Positions 37,378-46,804 of a stretch of 64,000 nt of DNA are shown piece by piece. The notes under the pieces are model-generated. The model had not been told where the DNA came from, ran no database searches, and saw only the letters and a program-made list of their open reading frames with translations. The stretch's first letter is position 1. Each line of letters starts with the position of its first letter. Origin of the DNA: an uncultured Lachnospiraceae bacterium (GTDB lineage: Bacteria > Bacillota > Clostridia > Lachnospirales > Lachnospiraceae); NCBI GenBank assembly GCA_902780405.1, contig CACZFI010000006.1, forward strand, positions 167,958-231,957, in the 5' to 3' direction. The position numbers and the translations under genes are program-made.

Positions 37378-38481
37378 CTATACCTCCCAATCCGTACCGG
37401 GGCCTTCGTACATCTCCTCGTAATACTTCTGGTAGTCACCGGATGTCACATGTTTCATCCAGTCTTCATGCTCGAAGAACCAGGCGATGGTCTTCTTGAT
37501 ACCCTCGGCGAACATGGTCTCGGGCTCCCAGCCGATCTCCTTCTTGATCTTGTCCGGAGCGATGGCATAACGTCTGTCATGTCCCTTTCTGTCCTCGACA
37601 TAGGTGATCAGTTCTTCGTTGATATGTGCCTTTCTCGGATCACCCTCGGGAAGCATCTCCTGCAGGGTATCTAAGATAATATGAATGATCTCGATGTTCT
37701 GCTTTTCGTTGTGACCTCCGATGTTGTAGGTCTCGAACAGTCTGCCCTTCTCCTGCACCATATCGATGGCTTTTGCATGGTCCTCCACAAAGAGCCAGTC
37801 ACGGACGTTCTTTCCGTCACCGTAGACGGGAAGCTTCTTGCCGGAGAGCGCGTTGTTGATGATCAGGGGGATCAGCTTCTCCGGGAACTGGTACGGACCG
37901 TAGTTGTTGCTGCAGTTCGTGATGTTCGCAGGGAACTTGTAGGTGTCCATATAAGCCTTCACCAGCATATCCGAGGAAGCCTTGCTCGCAGAGTAAGGGC
38001 TGTGGGGATCGTAGGGTGTCGTCTCATAGAAGAATGCATTATCGTCGTCGGGAAGGGATCCGTACACCTCATCCGTGGATACGTGGAGGAACTTCTTACC
38101 TTCCTTAAATGTACCGTCTGCCTGCTCCCATGCAGCCTTGGCGCAGTTGAGCATCACCGCAGTACCGAGTACGTTGGTCTCAACGAAAACCTCAGGGTTC
38201 TTGATGCTTCGGTCTACATGAGACTCCGCCGCAAAATGTACCACACGATCGATATCATGCTTCGCAAAGATCTCTGAGATCGCCTTCTTGTCGCGGATAT
38301 CCGCCTTCACGAACTCGTAATTGTCGCGATCCTCGATATCCTTCAGGTTCTCTAAATTACCTGCGTAGGTCAGTGCGTCCACGTTGATGATCTTGATCTC
38401 ATCGCCGTACTTCTTGAACATGTAATGAATGTAATTGGAGCCGATAAATCCGGCGCCTCCGGTTACAAGATAGGTTCTCAT
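37378..38481 (-). CDS. rfbB: dTDP-glucose 4,6-dehydratase
   Basis: Converts dTDP-glucose to dTDP-4-keto-6-deoxyglucose. A 367-residue extended SDR enzyme with NAD-binding [11 protein letters not shown] at the N-terminus, [23 protein letters not shown] and the catalytic YSASK; the family segment [13 protein letters not shown] is intact. It starts 23 bases after gatB and ends 1 base before rfbA, so sugar-nucleotide synthesis appears to ride on the tRNA-amidation operon. The products may feed the surface-polymer cluster next door. Confidence 0.96.
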   Translation of the reverse strand: MRTYLVTGGAGFIGSNYIHYMFKKYGDEIKIINVDALTYAGNLENLKDIEDRDNYEFVKADIRDKKAISEIFAKHDIDRVVHFAAESHVDRSIKNPEVFVETNVLGTAVMLNCAKAAWEQADGTFKEGKKFLHVSTDEVYGSLPDDDNAFFYETTPYDPHSPYSASKASSDMLVKAYMDTYKFPANITNCSNNYGPYQFPEKLIPLIINNALSGKKLPVYGDGKNVRDWLFVEDHAKAIDMVQEKGRLFETYNIGGHNEKQNIEIIHIILDTLQEMLPEGDPRKAHINEELITYVEDRKGHDRRYAIAPDKIKKEIGWEPETMFAEGIKKTIAWFFEHEDWMKHVTSGDYQKYYEEMYEGPGTDWEV

Positions 38482-38504
38482 GATCTCCTCCTGTTAATCA
38501 TAAT

Positions 38505-39941
38505 CTACTTGGAAAGAATCTCTTTCAGGATGCGGTTCACCTCACCGGGATCCGCCTTGCCTTTCATCTCTTTCATGGTCTGTCCCACCAGGAATCCGAT
38601 GGCCTTTTCCTTGCCGCTCTTATAATCCTCCACGGACTTGGGATTCGCTGCCACGATCTTCTCGATGGTCTCGGTGAGTGCACCCGTGTCGTTCACGGTC
38701 TTTAAGCCGTGAGCTTCAACATAAGCCGCAGGCTCTGCATTGTTCTTGAAGATCTCCTCAAAGACCTCCTTCGCCACGGTACCGTTGATCTCTTTCTTAT
38801 CAACCATATCGATCAGTTTTGCAAGATGCTTCGCATCAAAGGCAAGGTCATCCGCCTCGGTATCCGTCTCCTTCATCAGGCGCATCGTCTCCACCATCAG
38901 CCAGTTTGAAACCTTCTTCGGCGCAGCGCCCTCTGCGATGGCCGCCTCAAAGATATCCGCCATGCGCTTGGAATTGGTAATGATATCGATATCATACTCG
39001 GGGATGTCATACTCTTCCTTGTAGCGGATCCGCTTCTCATCCCGAAGCTCCGGCTGACGCTTCTTCACATCCGCAAGCCAATCATCGCCGATGATGATGG
39101 GCACGAGATCCGGATCGGGGAAGTAACGGTAATCCTGCGCATCCTCCTTGGATCGCATTGCATAGGAGTACTCCTTTGTATCATCCCATCTTCTGGTTTC
39201 CTGTACAACCTGCTCGCCTGATTCGATCAGATCGATCTGGCGCTCTTTTTCGTTCTCAATGGCGCGCGCGATGGCCTTGAAGGAGTTTAAGTTCTTCATC
39301 TCGGTACGCGTACCGAACTCCGAAGCGCCCACCTCACGAACCGAAAGGTTGACGTCCGCACGCATGGAGCCCTCGTTCAATTTGCAGTCCGAAGCGCCGA
39401 GGTACTGAATGATCAGTCGGAGCTTATCCAGGTATGCGATCACCTCTTCGGCGGAACGCATATCCGGTTCGGACACGATCTCGATCAAGGGTACGCCGGA
39501 ACGGTTGAAGTCTACAAGGGAGCTGTCGGTCACGGGATCGTGCACCAGCTTTCCTGCATCCTCCTCCATGTGGATTTCATGGATTCTGACCTGCTTCTTT
39601 CGTCCGTCCACCTCGATCTCCACATATCCGTCTCTGCAGATCGGATAGTAGAGCTGTGAAATCTGATAGTTCTGCGGATTATCCGGATAGAAATAATTCT
39701 TACGGTCAAATTTGCAGTTCTGGGTAATCTTGCAGTTGGTAGCGATACCGACTGCCATCGCCTTCTCCACAACCGCCTTGTTCAGTACGGGAAGTGAACC
39801 CGGCATACCGGTACATACCGGACAGGTATGGGTATTCACGTCTCCGCCGAAGGCTGTGGAGCATCCGCAGAAGATCTTGGTTTTGGTATTTAATTCGACA
39901 TGGACCTCAAGTCCGATGACGGTTTCGTATGTCTTGCTCAT
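38505..39941 (-). CDS. gatB: Aspartyl/glutamyl-tRNA amidotransferase subunit B
   Basis: The tRNA-binding kinase subunit of GatCAB, which phosphorylates and then amidates Glu-tRNA(Gln) or Asp-tRNA(Asn). It has 478 residues. The N-terminal YETVIGLEVHVEL, the zinc ligands of FCGCSTAFGG and HTCPVCTGMPGSLPVLN, DFNRSGVPLIEIV and the C-terminal YqeY-like tail are all present. AGGAGG is 8 bases before the ATG at 39941. A longer frame upstream runs inside gatA and is rejected. Confidence 0.96.
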   Translation of the reverse strand: MSKTYETVIGLEVHVELNTKTKIFCGCSTAFGGDVNTHTCPVCTGMPGSLPVLNKAVVEKAMAVGIATNCKITQNCKFDRKNYFYPDNPQNYQISQLYYPICRDGYVEIEVDGRKKQVRIHEIHMEEDAGKLVHDPVTDSSLVDFNRSGVPLIEIVSEPDMRSAEEVIAYLDKLRLIIQYLGASDCKLNEGSMRADVNLSVREVGASEFGTRTEMKNLNSFKAIARAIENEKERQIDLIESGEQVVQETRRWDDTKEYSYAMRSKEDAQDYRYFPDPDLVPIIIGDDWLADVKKRQPELRDEKRIRYKEEYDIPEYDIDIITNSKRMADIFEAAIAEGAAPKKVSNWLMVETMRLMKETDTEADDLAFDAKHLAKLIDMVDKKEINGTVAKEVFEEIFKNNAEPAAYVEAHGLKTVNDTGALTETIEKIVAANPKSVEDYKSGKEKAIGFLVGQTMKEMKGKADPGEVNRILKEILSK

Positions 39942-39942
39942 C

Positions 39943-41424
39943 TTATGCGCCCTCCTTTCCGTCTTTTGAAAGGAACGCGGGCCGCGCGTACTTATGATCC
40001 TTCTGGTAAGCGTATGCCGCACGGAGGATATCCTTCTCGTGGAAGGTCTGTCCGAGAAGCTGAAGTCCGATGGGAAGTCCCGCGCTGTCTGATCCGCAGG
40101 GGATAGAGATGCCCGGAAGTCCCGCAAGGTTCACGGATACGGTATAAATATCTCCCAGGTACATCTTGATCGGATCGGAGAGGGACTCGCCCTGCTTTAA
40201 GGCAGTCGTCGGCGCCACAGGTCCGAGGATCACATCGTACTTCTCGAAGGCATCATCGAAGGCCTTCTTGATCAAAGCCTTGGTCTTTAGGGCCTTTACG
40301 TAGTAAGCATCATAATAGCCGGAGGAAAGGACGAAGGAGCCGAGCATGATACGTCTCTTTACCTCCGCGCCGAATCCTTCGGAACGCGTCTTCTTGTACA
40401 TATTGTGGAGGTCACGGTACTCTGCGGTACGGTAACCGTACTTCACGCCGTCAAAACGCTCCAGGTTCGAGGACGCCTCTGCGGAAGCGATGATATAATA
40501 AGCGGGGATTGCATACTCTACCATGCCGAGCGCAAACTCGGAAACCGTCGCGCCCTTCGCTTTAAACTCCTCTGCCGCCGCAAGGATCGCATTTCGAACA
40601 TCCGGATCTACACCCTCCGCAAGGTAGTCGGTAGGGATACCGATCCGAAGGCCCGCCACATCACCGGTCAGGGCAGATGAGAAATCCTCTGCAGCATTCG
40701 CATAGCTTGTGGAATCCTTGCTGTCGTAGCGTGAGATGATATCGAGCACTGCTGCCGTATCTCTGACATCCTTCGCTATGGGGCCGATCTGGTCCAGCGA
40801 AGAACCGTACGCGATCAGTCCGTATCTCGATACTCTGCCGTAGGTCGGCTTGATACCGGTCACACCGCAAAATCCCGCGGGCTGGCGGATGGATCCGCCG
40901 GTATCCGATCCCAAAGCATAGGGTACTTCTTCGGCTGCGACCGCTGCTGCGGATCCGCCCGAGGAACCACCCGGCACTCTGGTTGTATCCCAGGGGTTCT
41001 TGGTGATACCGTAGTAGGAAGTCTCCGTGGTGCTTCCCATGGCAAATTCGTCCATATTGGTCTTGCCGACCATCACGGCGCCTGCCGCCTCAAGCTGCTC
41101 CACGGCAAAGCTTGTATAGGTCGGTACGAAATTACTTAAGATCTTGGAAGAACAGGTGGTAAGTACACCCTTCGTACACATATTGTCCTTGATCGCCACG
41201 GGCACGCCGGCAAGCGGGCCGGTAAGTTCCCCCGCATCGATCTTCTTTTGAACTTCGTCAGCGTCAGAAAGAGCCTTCCCTGCCGTCACGGTGACGAAAC
41301 AGTTTAAGTCTTTATCTCTTTCTTCGATCGCATCCAGGCTGGCTGTTACCGCCTCACGGACGCTGATTTCTTTGGATTTGATTTTCTCGCCCAATTCACA
41401 GGCTGTCATCGCCATCAAACTCAT
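39943..41424 (-). CDS. gatA: Aspartyl/glutamyl-tRNA amidotransferase subunit A
   Basis: Glutaminase subunit of GatCAB; releases ammonia from glutamine and channels it to GatB. It has 493 residues. The amidase-signature triad is K79 (AIKDNMC), S154 (PGGSSGGSA) and S178 (SDTGGSIRQP), numbered as in the known Staphylococcus enzyme. GGGAGG lies 7 bases before the ATG. It is tightly packed between gatC (18 bases) and gatB (1 base). Confidence 0.96.
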   Translation of the reverse strand: MSLMAMTACELGEKIKSKEISVREAVTASLDAIEERDKDLNCFVTVTAGKALSDADEVQKKIDAGELTGPLAGVPVAIKDNMCTKGVLTTCSSKILSNFVPTYTSFAVEQLEAAGAVMVGKTNMDEFAMGSTTETSYYGITKNPWDTTRVPGGSSGGSAAAVAAEEVPYALGSDTGGSIRQPAGFCGVTGIKPTYGRVSRYGLIAYGSSLDQIGPIAKDVRDTAAVLDIISRYDSKDSTSYANAAEDFSSALTGDVAGLRIGIPTDYLAEGVDPDVRNAILAAAEEFKAKGATVSEFALGMVEYAIPAYYIIASAEASSNLERFDGVKYGYRTAEYRDLHNMYKKTRSEGFGAEVKRRIMLGSFVLSSGYYDAYYVKALKTKALIKKAFDDAFEKYDVILGPVAPTTALKQGESLSDPIKMYLGDIYTVSVNLAGLPGISIPCGSDSAGLPIGLQLLGQTFHEKDILRAAYAYQKDHKYARPAFLSKDGKEGA

Positions 41425-41442
41425 GTTGCATCCTCCCGGCTC

Positions 41443-41730
41443 TTAGTCAAATGTTTTCGGAACCTTGTAGCATCCGTTCTTGCTCTCGGGTGCATTGGAA
41501 AGAAGGTTCTCTCTGTCATCTGCGTTGGTAACCTCATCCTCGCGGAAGACGTTGGATACGGGGAAGGCATGGCTCATGGCGGGAACATTGTCCGTGTCGA
41601 GCTCATTCAGCTTGCCGACATAGTCTAACATCTTAGACATATCCTGCTTCGCCTGCTCTTTTTCCGCATCGGTCAACTCAAGCTTCGCTAAGATGCCGAC
41701 GTATTCGATGGTTTCATCTGTAATCTGCAT
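41443..41730 (-). CDS. gatC: Aspartyl/glutamyl-tRNA amidotransferase subunit C
   Basis: A 95-residue scaffold subunit that wraps GatA and GatB. The typical layout is visible: an N-terminal helix (YVGILAKLELTDAEKEQ), a middle helix (MSKMLDYVGKLNELDT) and the conserved MSHAFPVSNVFREDEV loop ahead of a YKVPKTFD end. It lies 16 bases after aspS in the same operon. Confidence 0.94.
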   Translation of the reverse strand: MQITDETIEYVGILAKLELTDAEKEQAKQDMSKMLDYVGKLNELDTDNVPAMSHAFPVSNVFREDEVTNADDRENLLSNAPESKNGCYKVPKTFD

Positions 41731-41746
41731 ACGAACTTCCTCCGGG

Positions 41747-43495
41747 TTAAGCTCTTACCTTGATGTGAACCTCACGAAGCTGCTGCTCCGTCACCTCGCT
41801 GGGTGCGCCACACATCAGATCCTGCGCGGTACCGCTCATAGGGAACGGGATAACCTCGCGGATATTCTCCTCGTTGCGAAGGAGCATGATCATACGATCT
41901 ACGCCCGGTGCCATACCTGCGTGAGGCGGTGCACCGAACTGGAATGCGCTGTACAAAGCGCCGAATTTCTCTTCAAGAACCGACTTGTCGTAGCCTGCGA
42001 TCTCAAAAGCCTTCTCCATGATCTTCATGTCGTGGTTACGAACCGCGCCGGAAGAAAGCTCTACGCCGTTGCATACGATGTCGTACTGATAAGCAAGGAT
42101 CGTAAGGGGATCCTCATTCTCGAGGGCCTCAAGTCCGCCCTGGGGCATGGAGAAGGGATTGTGTGTGAATCCGATCTTCTTCTCCTCGGTATTATACTCG
42201 TACATCGGGAAATCGTTGATGTAGCAGAAGCGATATGCGTTCTTCTCCAAAAGGTCGAGACGGATCGCGAGTTCCTGTCTGATCTGTCCTGCAAAAAGTG
42301 CTGCCTGCTTTTCGGCATCCGCGATGAAGAAGATGGTGTCGCCCACCGTAAGTCCGGCCTTCTCGCGAAGCTCCTCCTTCATATCATCGGGGATGAATTT
42401 GTCGATCGGTCCCTTGTAGCTTCCGTCCTCGAGTACCTCGAGGTAGCCGAGTCCGCCCATACCGATGCCGGTTGCGAACTTGAGCATCTTCTCGTGCTGA
42501 CCCTTGGAAAGCTTGGCGTGTACATTTACCGCACGCACGGTCTTGTCATGGAAGGGCTTAAAGGTACATCTGCCAAAGAACTCGGACAGATCGATGATGG
42601 TCAAAGGATTGCGAAGGTCCGGCTTGTCTGTGCCGTACTTAAGCATCGCTTCCTTGTAGCTGATCACGGGGAAGGGTGTATCCGTAACGGAAAATCCCTC
42701 CGGTGCAAATTTCTTGAATGTCTCGGCAAGCACCTGCTCACCGATCTTAAAGACATCCTCCTGGGTTGCAAAGCTCATCTCGAAGTCGAGCTGATAGAAC
42801 TCTCCCGGAGAACGGTCCGCTCTTGCATCCTCATCGCGGAAGCAGGGAGCGATCTGGAAATACTTGTCAAAGCCAGCCACCATCAGAAGCTGCTTGTACT
42901 GCTGCGGCGCCTGGGGAAGTGCGTAAAACTTGCCCTTATATCTTCTGGAGGGTACGATGTAATCTCTTGCGCCCTCAGGTGAAGATGCGCACAGGATCGG
43001 TGTCTGGATCTCCAGAAAGCCGAGTTCTGTCATCTTCTCGCGAAGGAAGCTGATCACCTTGGATCTGAAGATCATTGTATCCTTCACCTTGCGGTTACGA
43101 AGATCCAGGTAACGATACTTTAAGCGAACCTCCTCACGTACCTCCTTGGAGGTCGCGATCTCGAAGGGTACAGGCTTGTAGACCTTGCCGAGGATATCTA
43201 CGGAATGAGCCTCAAGCTCGATGGTACCGGTGGGGATCTTCGGATTGTAGGTCTCCTCGTCTCTGTGCTCCACCTTGCCCGCTACGGAGATGGCATCCTC
43301 TCTCTGAATACCCTCCAGCAGGGATGTGTCGCGCATAACCACCTGCATCACACCGTACATGTCTCGCAGATCTATAAATGAAACGCCGCCGTGGTCGCGG
43401 ATATTCTCCACCCAGCCGGCCAGTCTGATTTCCTGTCCGATCATATCTTCCGTGATCGATTCCATCGTCATATCTCTGTACTTATTTGCTTCCAT
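41747..43495 (-). CDS. aspS: Aspartyl-tRNA synthetase, bacterial type with GAD domain
   Basis: Class II synthetase of 582 residues: OB-fold anticodon domain (LAGWVENIRDHGGVSFIDLRD), motif 2 near FRDEDARADRSPGEF, the GAD insertion, and motif 3 GAPPHAGMAPGVDRM. Being in one operon with gatCAB suggests a non-discriminating enzyme that also forms Asp-tRNA(Asn). No asparaginyl-tRNA synthetase is seen here, but the rest of the genome is unknown. AGGAGA is 7 bases before the ATG at 43495, preferred over a TTG at 43501. Confidence 0.96.
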   Translation of the reverse strand: MEANKYRDMTMESITEDMIGQEIRLAGWVENIRDHGGVSFIDLRDMYGVMQVVMRDTSLLEGIQREDAISVAGKVEHRDEETYNPKIPTGTIELEAHSVDILGKVYKPVPFEIATSKEVREEVRLKYRYLDLRNRKVKDTMIFRSKVISFLREKMTELGFLEIQTPILCASSPEGARDYIVPSRRYKGKFYALPQAPQQYKQLLMVAGFDKYFQIAPCFRDEDARADRSPGEFYQLDFEMSFATQEDVFKIGEQVLAETFKKFAPEGFSVTDTPFPVISYKEAMLKYGTDKPDLRNPLTIIDLSEFFGRCTFKPFHDKTVRAVNVHAKLSKGQHEKMLKFATGIGMGGLGYLEVLEDGSYKGPIDKFIPDDMKEELREKAGLTVGDTIFFIADAEKQAALFAGQIRQELAIRLDLLEKNAYRFCYINDFPMYEYNTEEKKIGFTHNPFSMPQGGLEALENEDPLTILAYQYDIVCNGVELSSGAVRNHDMKIMEKAFEIAGYDKSVLEEKFGALYSAFQFGAPPHAGMAPGVDRMIMLLRNEENIREVIPFPMSGTAQDLMCGAPSEVTEQQLREVHIKVRA

Positions 43496-43536
43496 GATCA
43501 ACTCTCCTGATTCTTAGTTTCATATTGAATGGCATA

Positions 43537-43545
43537 AATATACCA
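43537..43545 (-). promoter_or_regulatory. Extended -10 promoter element for the aspS operon
   Basis: Minus-strand TATATT preceded by TGG, with no convincing -35. The resulting leader (about 35 bases) has no space for a T-box. Confidence 0.4.
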
Positions 43546-43582
43546 ACTAATAATAAGCCAAAACCGTCAAAAAGTAAACAAT

Positions 43583-44404
43583 TTAGTGCTTTTTCGGCAT
43601 ATATTTTTTGATTCCGCCGACGATATACCCGCACAACATGATAAAAGACTTTATCCGGCCGTATCCCGCTACACGGAAGGTTTTAAGGTTCATCCCGAGG
43701 GATTTTACCTTGGAGCCTGATTTTCCGCGGGCAGAAGACCTGTAATCAATCAACGCTTCATCGATACCTGCGGCATAGGGGTGATCCGAAAGGATACGAA
43801 GCCAGGTCAGGTAATCTTCATGCACCTCGTCATGCTCCATCGGATAGGCAAGCATCAGCTCCCGTCGAATCAGTACGGAGGAACAATTGACGCAGTTTCC
43901 GTGATGGAGTGTTTGCTCCGTGATGCGCTCCGGTGTGCCGATTTCGTGTCCCGTCGGTTTTCCGTCGTAGGAAAGCATCCTTCTCCCCGTACAGCAAAAC
44001 GCCGCATCCGAACCTTCCATGCGGGCAAGCTGTGCGGCGAGTTTTCCTTTTCGGAAGCGATCATCCGCATCGAGAAAAGCCACATATTCTCCCGCTGCCA
44101 GCTTGGTTCCTAAGTTTCGGGCTGCGGATACGCCGCCGTTTTGGGGAAGGAGCACGATCGAAACCTCCGTCGTCATCCCGTAGGCTGTTACCGAAAGTCT
44201 TTTTTCCTCTGCCGTATCCTTCTGGATACGCACGGGAAATTTTGCAAGCAGACGTTCAAACAGAAAAACGCCCGCCCCATCCGGCGAAGCGTCATCTATG
44301 ATGATCAGTTCCTTCTCTGCATCCTGTGCAAGAGCGGAGCCCACCGCTCCGCACAGAAACCTTTTCTGATTGTAAACAGGGATGACAACCGATACCTTCA
44401 CCAT
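43583..44404 (-). CDS. GT2-family glycosyltransferase
   Basis: A 273-residue GT-A fold enzyme. VSVVIPVYNQKRFL opens the domain, LIIIDDASPDG carries the nucleotide-binding aspartate and FLDADDRF the metal-binding DxD-like triad. After the catalytic domain a basic, hydrophobic tail (IMLCGYIVGGIKKYMPKK) may touch the membrane. It is the last gene of the surface-polymer operon and probably adds a sugar branch or backbone residue. GGGAGG precedes the ATG at 44404; the longer frame lies inside the neighbouring gene. Confidence 0.88.
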   Translation of the reverse strand: MVKVSVVIPVYNQKRFLCGAVGSALAQDAEKELIIIDDASPDGAGVFLFERLLAKFPVRIQKDTAEEKRLSVTAYGMTTEVSIVLLPQNGGVSAARNLGTKLAAGEYVAFLDADDRFRKGKLAAQLARMEGSDAAFCCTGRRMLSYDGKPTGHEIGTPERITEQTLHHGNCVNCSSVLIRRELMLAYPMEHDEVHEDYLTWLRILSDHPYAAGIDEALIDYRSSARGKSGSKVKSLGMNLKTFRVAGYGRIKSFIMLCGYIVGGIKKYMPKKH

Positions 44405-44405
44405 C

Positions 44406-45683
44406 TCAATCCTCCCGCATCGCATCTCCGAAGACCAGTTCCATGATCCGGTCCGTCGCATGTCCGTCACAGGCAGACATAAACTTCTCTCTGAAATCGG
44501 ACACCTTCTTCGCATCGAACCTTGTGTCGATGTTGCGGATATAATCGATCATGGGCGCATTGTCCGTAAAGATCGGTCCGGGCACAAAGTCCTTGTAATC
44601 GTAGTAGAAACCTCTCCAGTCATAGTAGTCATCAAGGTCGTAGGCATAAAAGATCATGGGACGATTGTAGACGGAATACTCAAACACCAGCGACGAATAA
44701 TCCGAGATACAGATATCCGCTACGGTAAGCAGTTCCTCGATGGACATGTCATCCGTCACATCAAAAGCGAAGTGCTCATATCCCTCGGGAATCTCGGTTC
44801 TTGTCTTCACAAAAGGATGCAGTTTAAAGAGCAATACATATTCCTTGGCAAATACATCGCCGAAGGCAGCGATATCCAAACAGTCCGGCGTTTCCGCATG
44901 CGCCACACGTCCGCGGAAGGTCGGTGCATAGAGGATCACCTTCTTGCCCTTCGCAGCGGGGCAGCACTTCAAGAGATGCTTTCTCGCCCTGTCGAGCGCC
45001 CTGTCATCAAAAAACCAGTCGGTACGGGATACGCCCACCGGCTTTACCACGCCGGGATGATCGGTAAGTGACATAGCTTCCTCATAAGCCCAGACGATCT
45101 CCGGCGACGATACCGTAACGTGGGTGTAATTTCCGTGATAAGGATACTTTTCAAGCGTCTTTTTGTCATCGCCGAAGAGAAGTTCCGCCGTAGACATGCC
45201 GAATTTCTTAAACGCACCGCAGGCATGCCACATCTGGGTGACCACAGTCTCCTTGCGCATGGGAAGGCAGGCAAGCACCTCCGAGGAATCGTTGATGAAG
45301 ACGTAAGCCGCATCCGCCATATCGGCAACCAAAGCGCGGCAGCGTCTTGCATAGGCCTTTCTCTTGCAGAATCCCGATCTGAGCATGTGTACATGAATGG
45401 TGTAACCGCCGTGTTTCTTCAGGCGCTTGTAGACGTAGTTAAAATTATCCGTCAGTTTTGCCTCTCTTACCTCGATAAAGATGACCTTGTTCTTCTTTAG
45501 GGGCTTTTCCGCATACTTTCTGTAGATGGACGGATAGACCTTCCGCAGGTTGTGGGACTTGTACCACTTACGAAAGACCGTACGCACCGTACGATACACC
45601 TTGCGAAGCGCGCGGTACGGAATCGTAGCCTGTATTCTCTTGAATGTATCTGTTTCTTTAAATGCTTTCCATTTTTCTTTCAT
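44406..45683 (-). CDS. CDP-glycerol glycerophosphotransferase family protein (TagF/TarF-like), first copy
   Basis: A 425-residue membrane-associated enzyme. A basic, amphipathic N-terminus (RALRKVYRTVRTVFRKW) fits membrane binding. The catalytic half shows QMWHACGAFKKFG, TVSSPE, VSRTDWFFDD, ILYAPTFRG, FKLHPFV and ISDYSSLVFEYSVYNRPMIFY, family hallmarks with both catalytic histidines. It would add glycerol phosphate or another alditol phosphate from a CDP donor. It lies 1 base from GT2 and from its paralogue, with GGAG before the ATG at 45683. Confidence 0.9.
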   Translation of the reverse strand: MKEKWKAFKETDTFKRIQATIPYRALRKVYRTVRTVFRKWYKSHNLRKVYPSIYRKYAEKPLKKNKVIFIEVREAKLTDNFNYVYKRLKKHGGYTIHVHMLRSGFCKRKAYARRCRALVADMADAAYVFINDSSEVLACLPMRKETVVTQMWHACGAFKKFGMSTAELLFGDDKKTLEKYPYHGNYTHVTVSSPEIVWAYEEAMSLTDHPGVVKPVGVSRTDWFFDDRALDRARKHLLKCCPAAKGKKVILYAPTFRGRVAHAETPDCLDIAAFGDVFAKEYVLLFKLHPFVKTRTEIPEGYEHFAFDVTDDMSIEELLTVADICISDYSSLVFEYSVYNRPMIFYAYDLDDYYDWRGFYYDYKDFVPGPIFTDNAPMIDYIRNIDTRFDAKKVSDFREKFMSACDGHATDRIMELVFGDAMRED

Positions 45684-45684
45684 G

Positions 45685-46803
45685 TCAATTCTCCATAGCG
45701 GTCCGTATATAATACGCAACGCGGTCTGTCGCATGTCCGTCACACGCTGACATATAGCGCTTACGGAACACATCTCTCTCAGCCACGCAGGCATCCTGTA
45801 AAATTGCTTCTTTTACACATCCCGCAAGCTCGTTCTCCGAAGTAACGATCTGTCCCGGAAGCTCCTCATAAGAAAGGTACCAGCCTCTTTTGTCCCGGTA
45901 TTCATACAGGTCCGGTGCGAAAAAGATCACCGGCCGGTCAAGCAGGAGGTATTCGAAGAATACCGAAGAGTAATCCGTGATCAGGACGTCCGCCACAGCA
46001 AGAAGCTCCGACGTGTTCATAGCGCCGTCCTTTTTCATGTGCGGATGGTAGCTTTTTACAAGAAAGATACCCACATCCTCTCTCAGGCGATCCACAGCAG
46101 CCTCGCCGGGAAGCAATCCCTCTGCCTGAGTCTTCGCTGTTTGCGCGTTCCCGCGGAAGGAAGGTGCCCAAAGCACGATCCTTTTACCGACCGCCTCCGG
46201 ATGCGCCGAATAAAAAGCCTCCCGGCAGCTATTGGCATACGCCTCGGAGTAAAGCCGGTCCGTGCAGGGGATACCGATGGCGTCCACCACCCCGTCCGCC
46301 TGACGCATGGCCGATGCAAAGTAAGGCACACAGGCTTTCGCGCTCACTGCGACAAGGTCGTAGTTTTTGTAGACATTTCCTTTGTAGTCCGCAGGGATGT
46401 CATCTTCCGTATCGTAACCGAACTTCTTAAACGCTCCGCAGCCGTGCCAGAGCTGGATCACCTTCGTATCCTTCTTCTTTCGGCAGGCAGCCACGGGCAG
46501 GAAATTATCACAGATCACCACACAGCCGGCCGTAGCGTAGAGCTTCATAAACGCGGCCGAGCGCCTGAGTGCGGACAGCGTTCCGATTTTTTCCGTGTCA
46601 AAAAAGAAGCCCCGTACCCGGCAGCCCTCCTGTTTCATCCTGTCCGCCAGATGCTCCATCTGGGGCGGACAACTTGTATGGTGTGCATCCGCAAATACAA
46701 CCAGATCCGGATCGATCTTTCGTCGCCGGTTCAGATTGTAAACAAGCGGAAGGAGCACATGCTGCGTAAGCATTTTCAGTCGGCTTCTCAGTGCGCGCTT
46801 CAT
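45685..46803 (-). CDS. CDP-glycerol glycerophosphotransferase family protein, second copy
   Basis: A 372-residue paralogue of the neighbouring gene with the same catalytic motifs: LWHGCGAFKKFGYD, GIPCTDRLY, LWAPSFRG, KSYHPHM and ITDYSSVFFEYLLLDRPVIFF. It lacks the long basic N-terminal extension of its neighbour. Two such enzymes in one cluster usually divide into primase and polymerase steps (TagB-like and TagF-like). Length suggests this shorter one is the primase, which is an inference. The ATG at 46803 is 1 base from the ABC ATPase stop. Confidence 0.88.
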   Translation of the reverse strand: MKRALRSRLKMLTQHVLLPLVYNLNRRRKIDPDLVVFADAHHTSCPPQMEHLADRMKQEGCRVRGFFFDTEKIGTLSALRRSAAFMKLYATAGCVVICDNFLPVAACRKKKDTKVIQLWHGCGAFKKFGYDTEDDIPADYKGNVYKNYDLVAVSAKACVPYFASAMRQADGVVDAIGIPCTDRLYSEAYANSCREAFYSAHPEAVGKRIVLWAPSFRGNAQTAKTQAEGLLPGEAAVDRLREDVGIFLVKSYHPHMKKDGAMNTSELLAVADVLITDYSSVFFEYLLLDRPVIFFAPDLYEYRDKRGWYLSYEELPGQIVTSENELAGCVKEAILQDACVAERDVFRKRYMSACDGHATDRVAYYIRTAMEN

Positions 46804-46804
46804 A

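Noticed and set aside
43496..43582. T-box or other leader riboswitch for aspS
   Set aside because: The gap is under 90 bases and the predicted leader about 35, with no T-box sequence.
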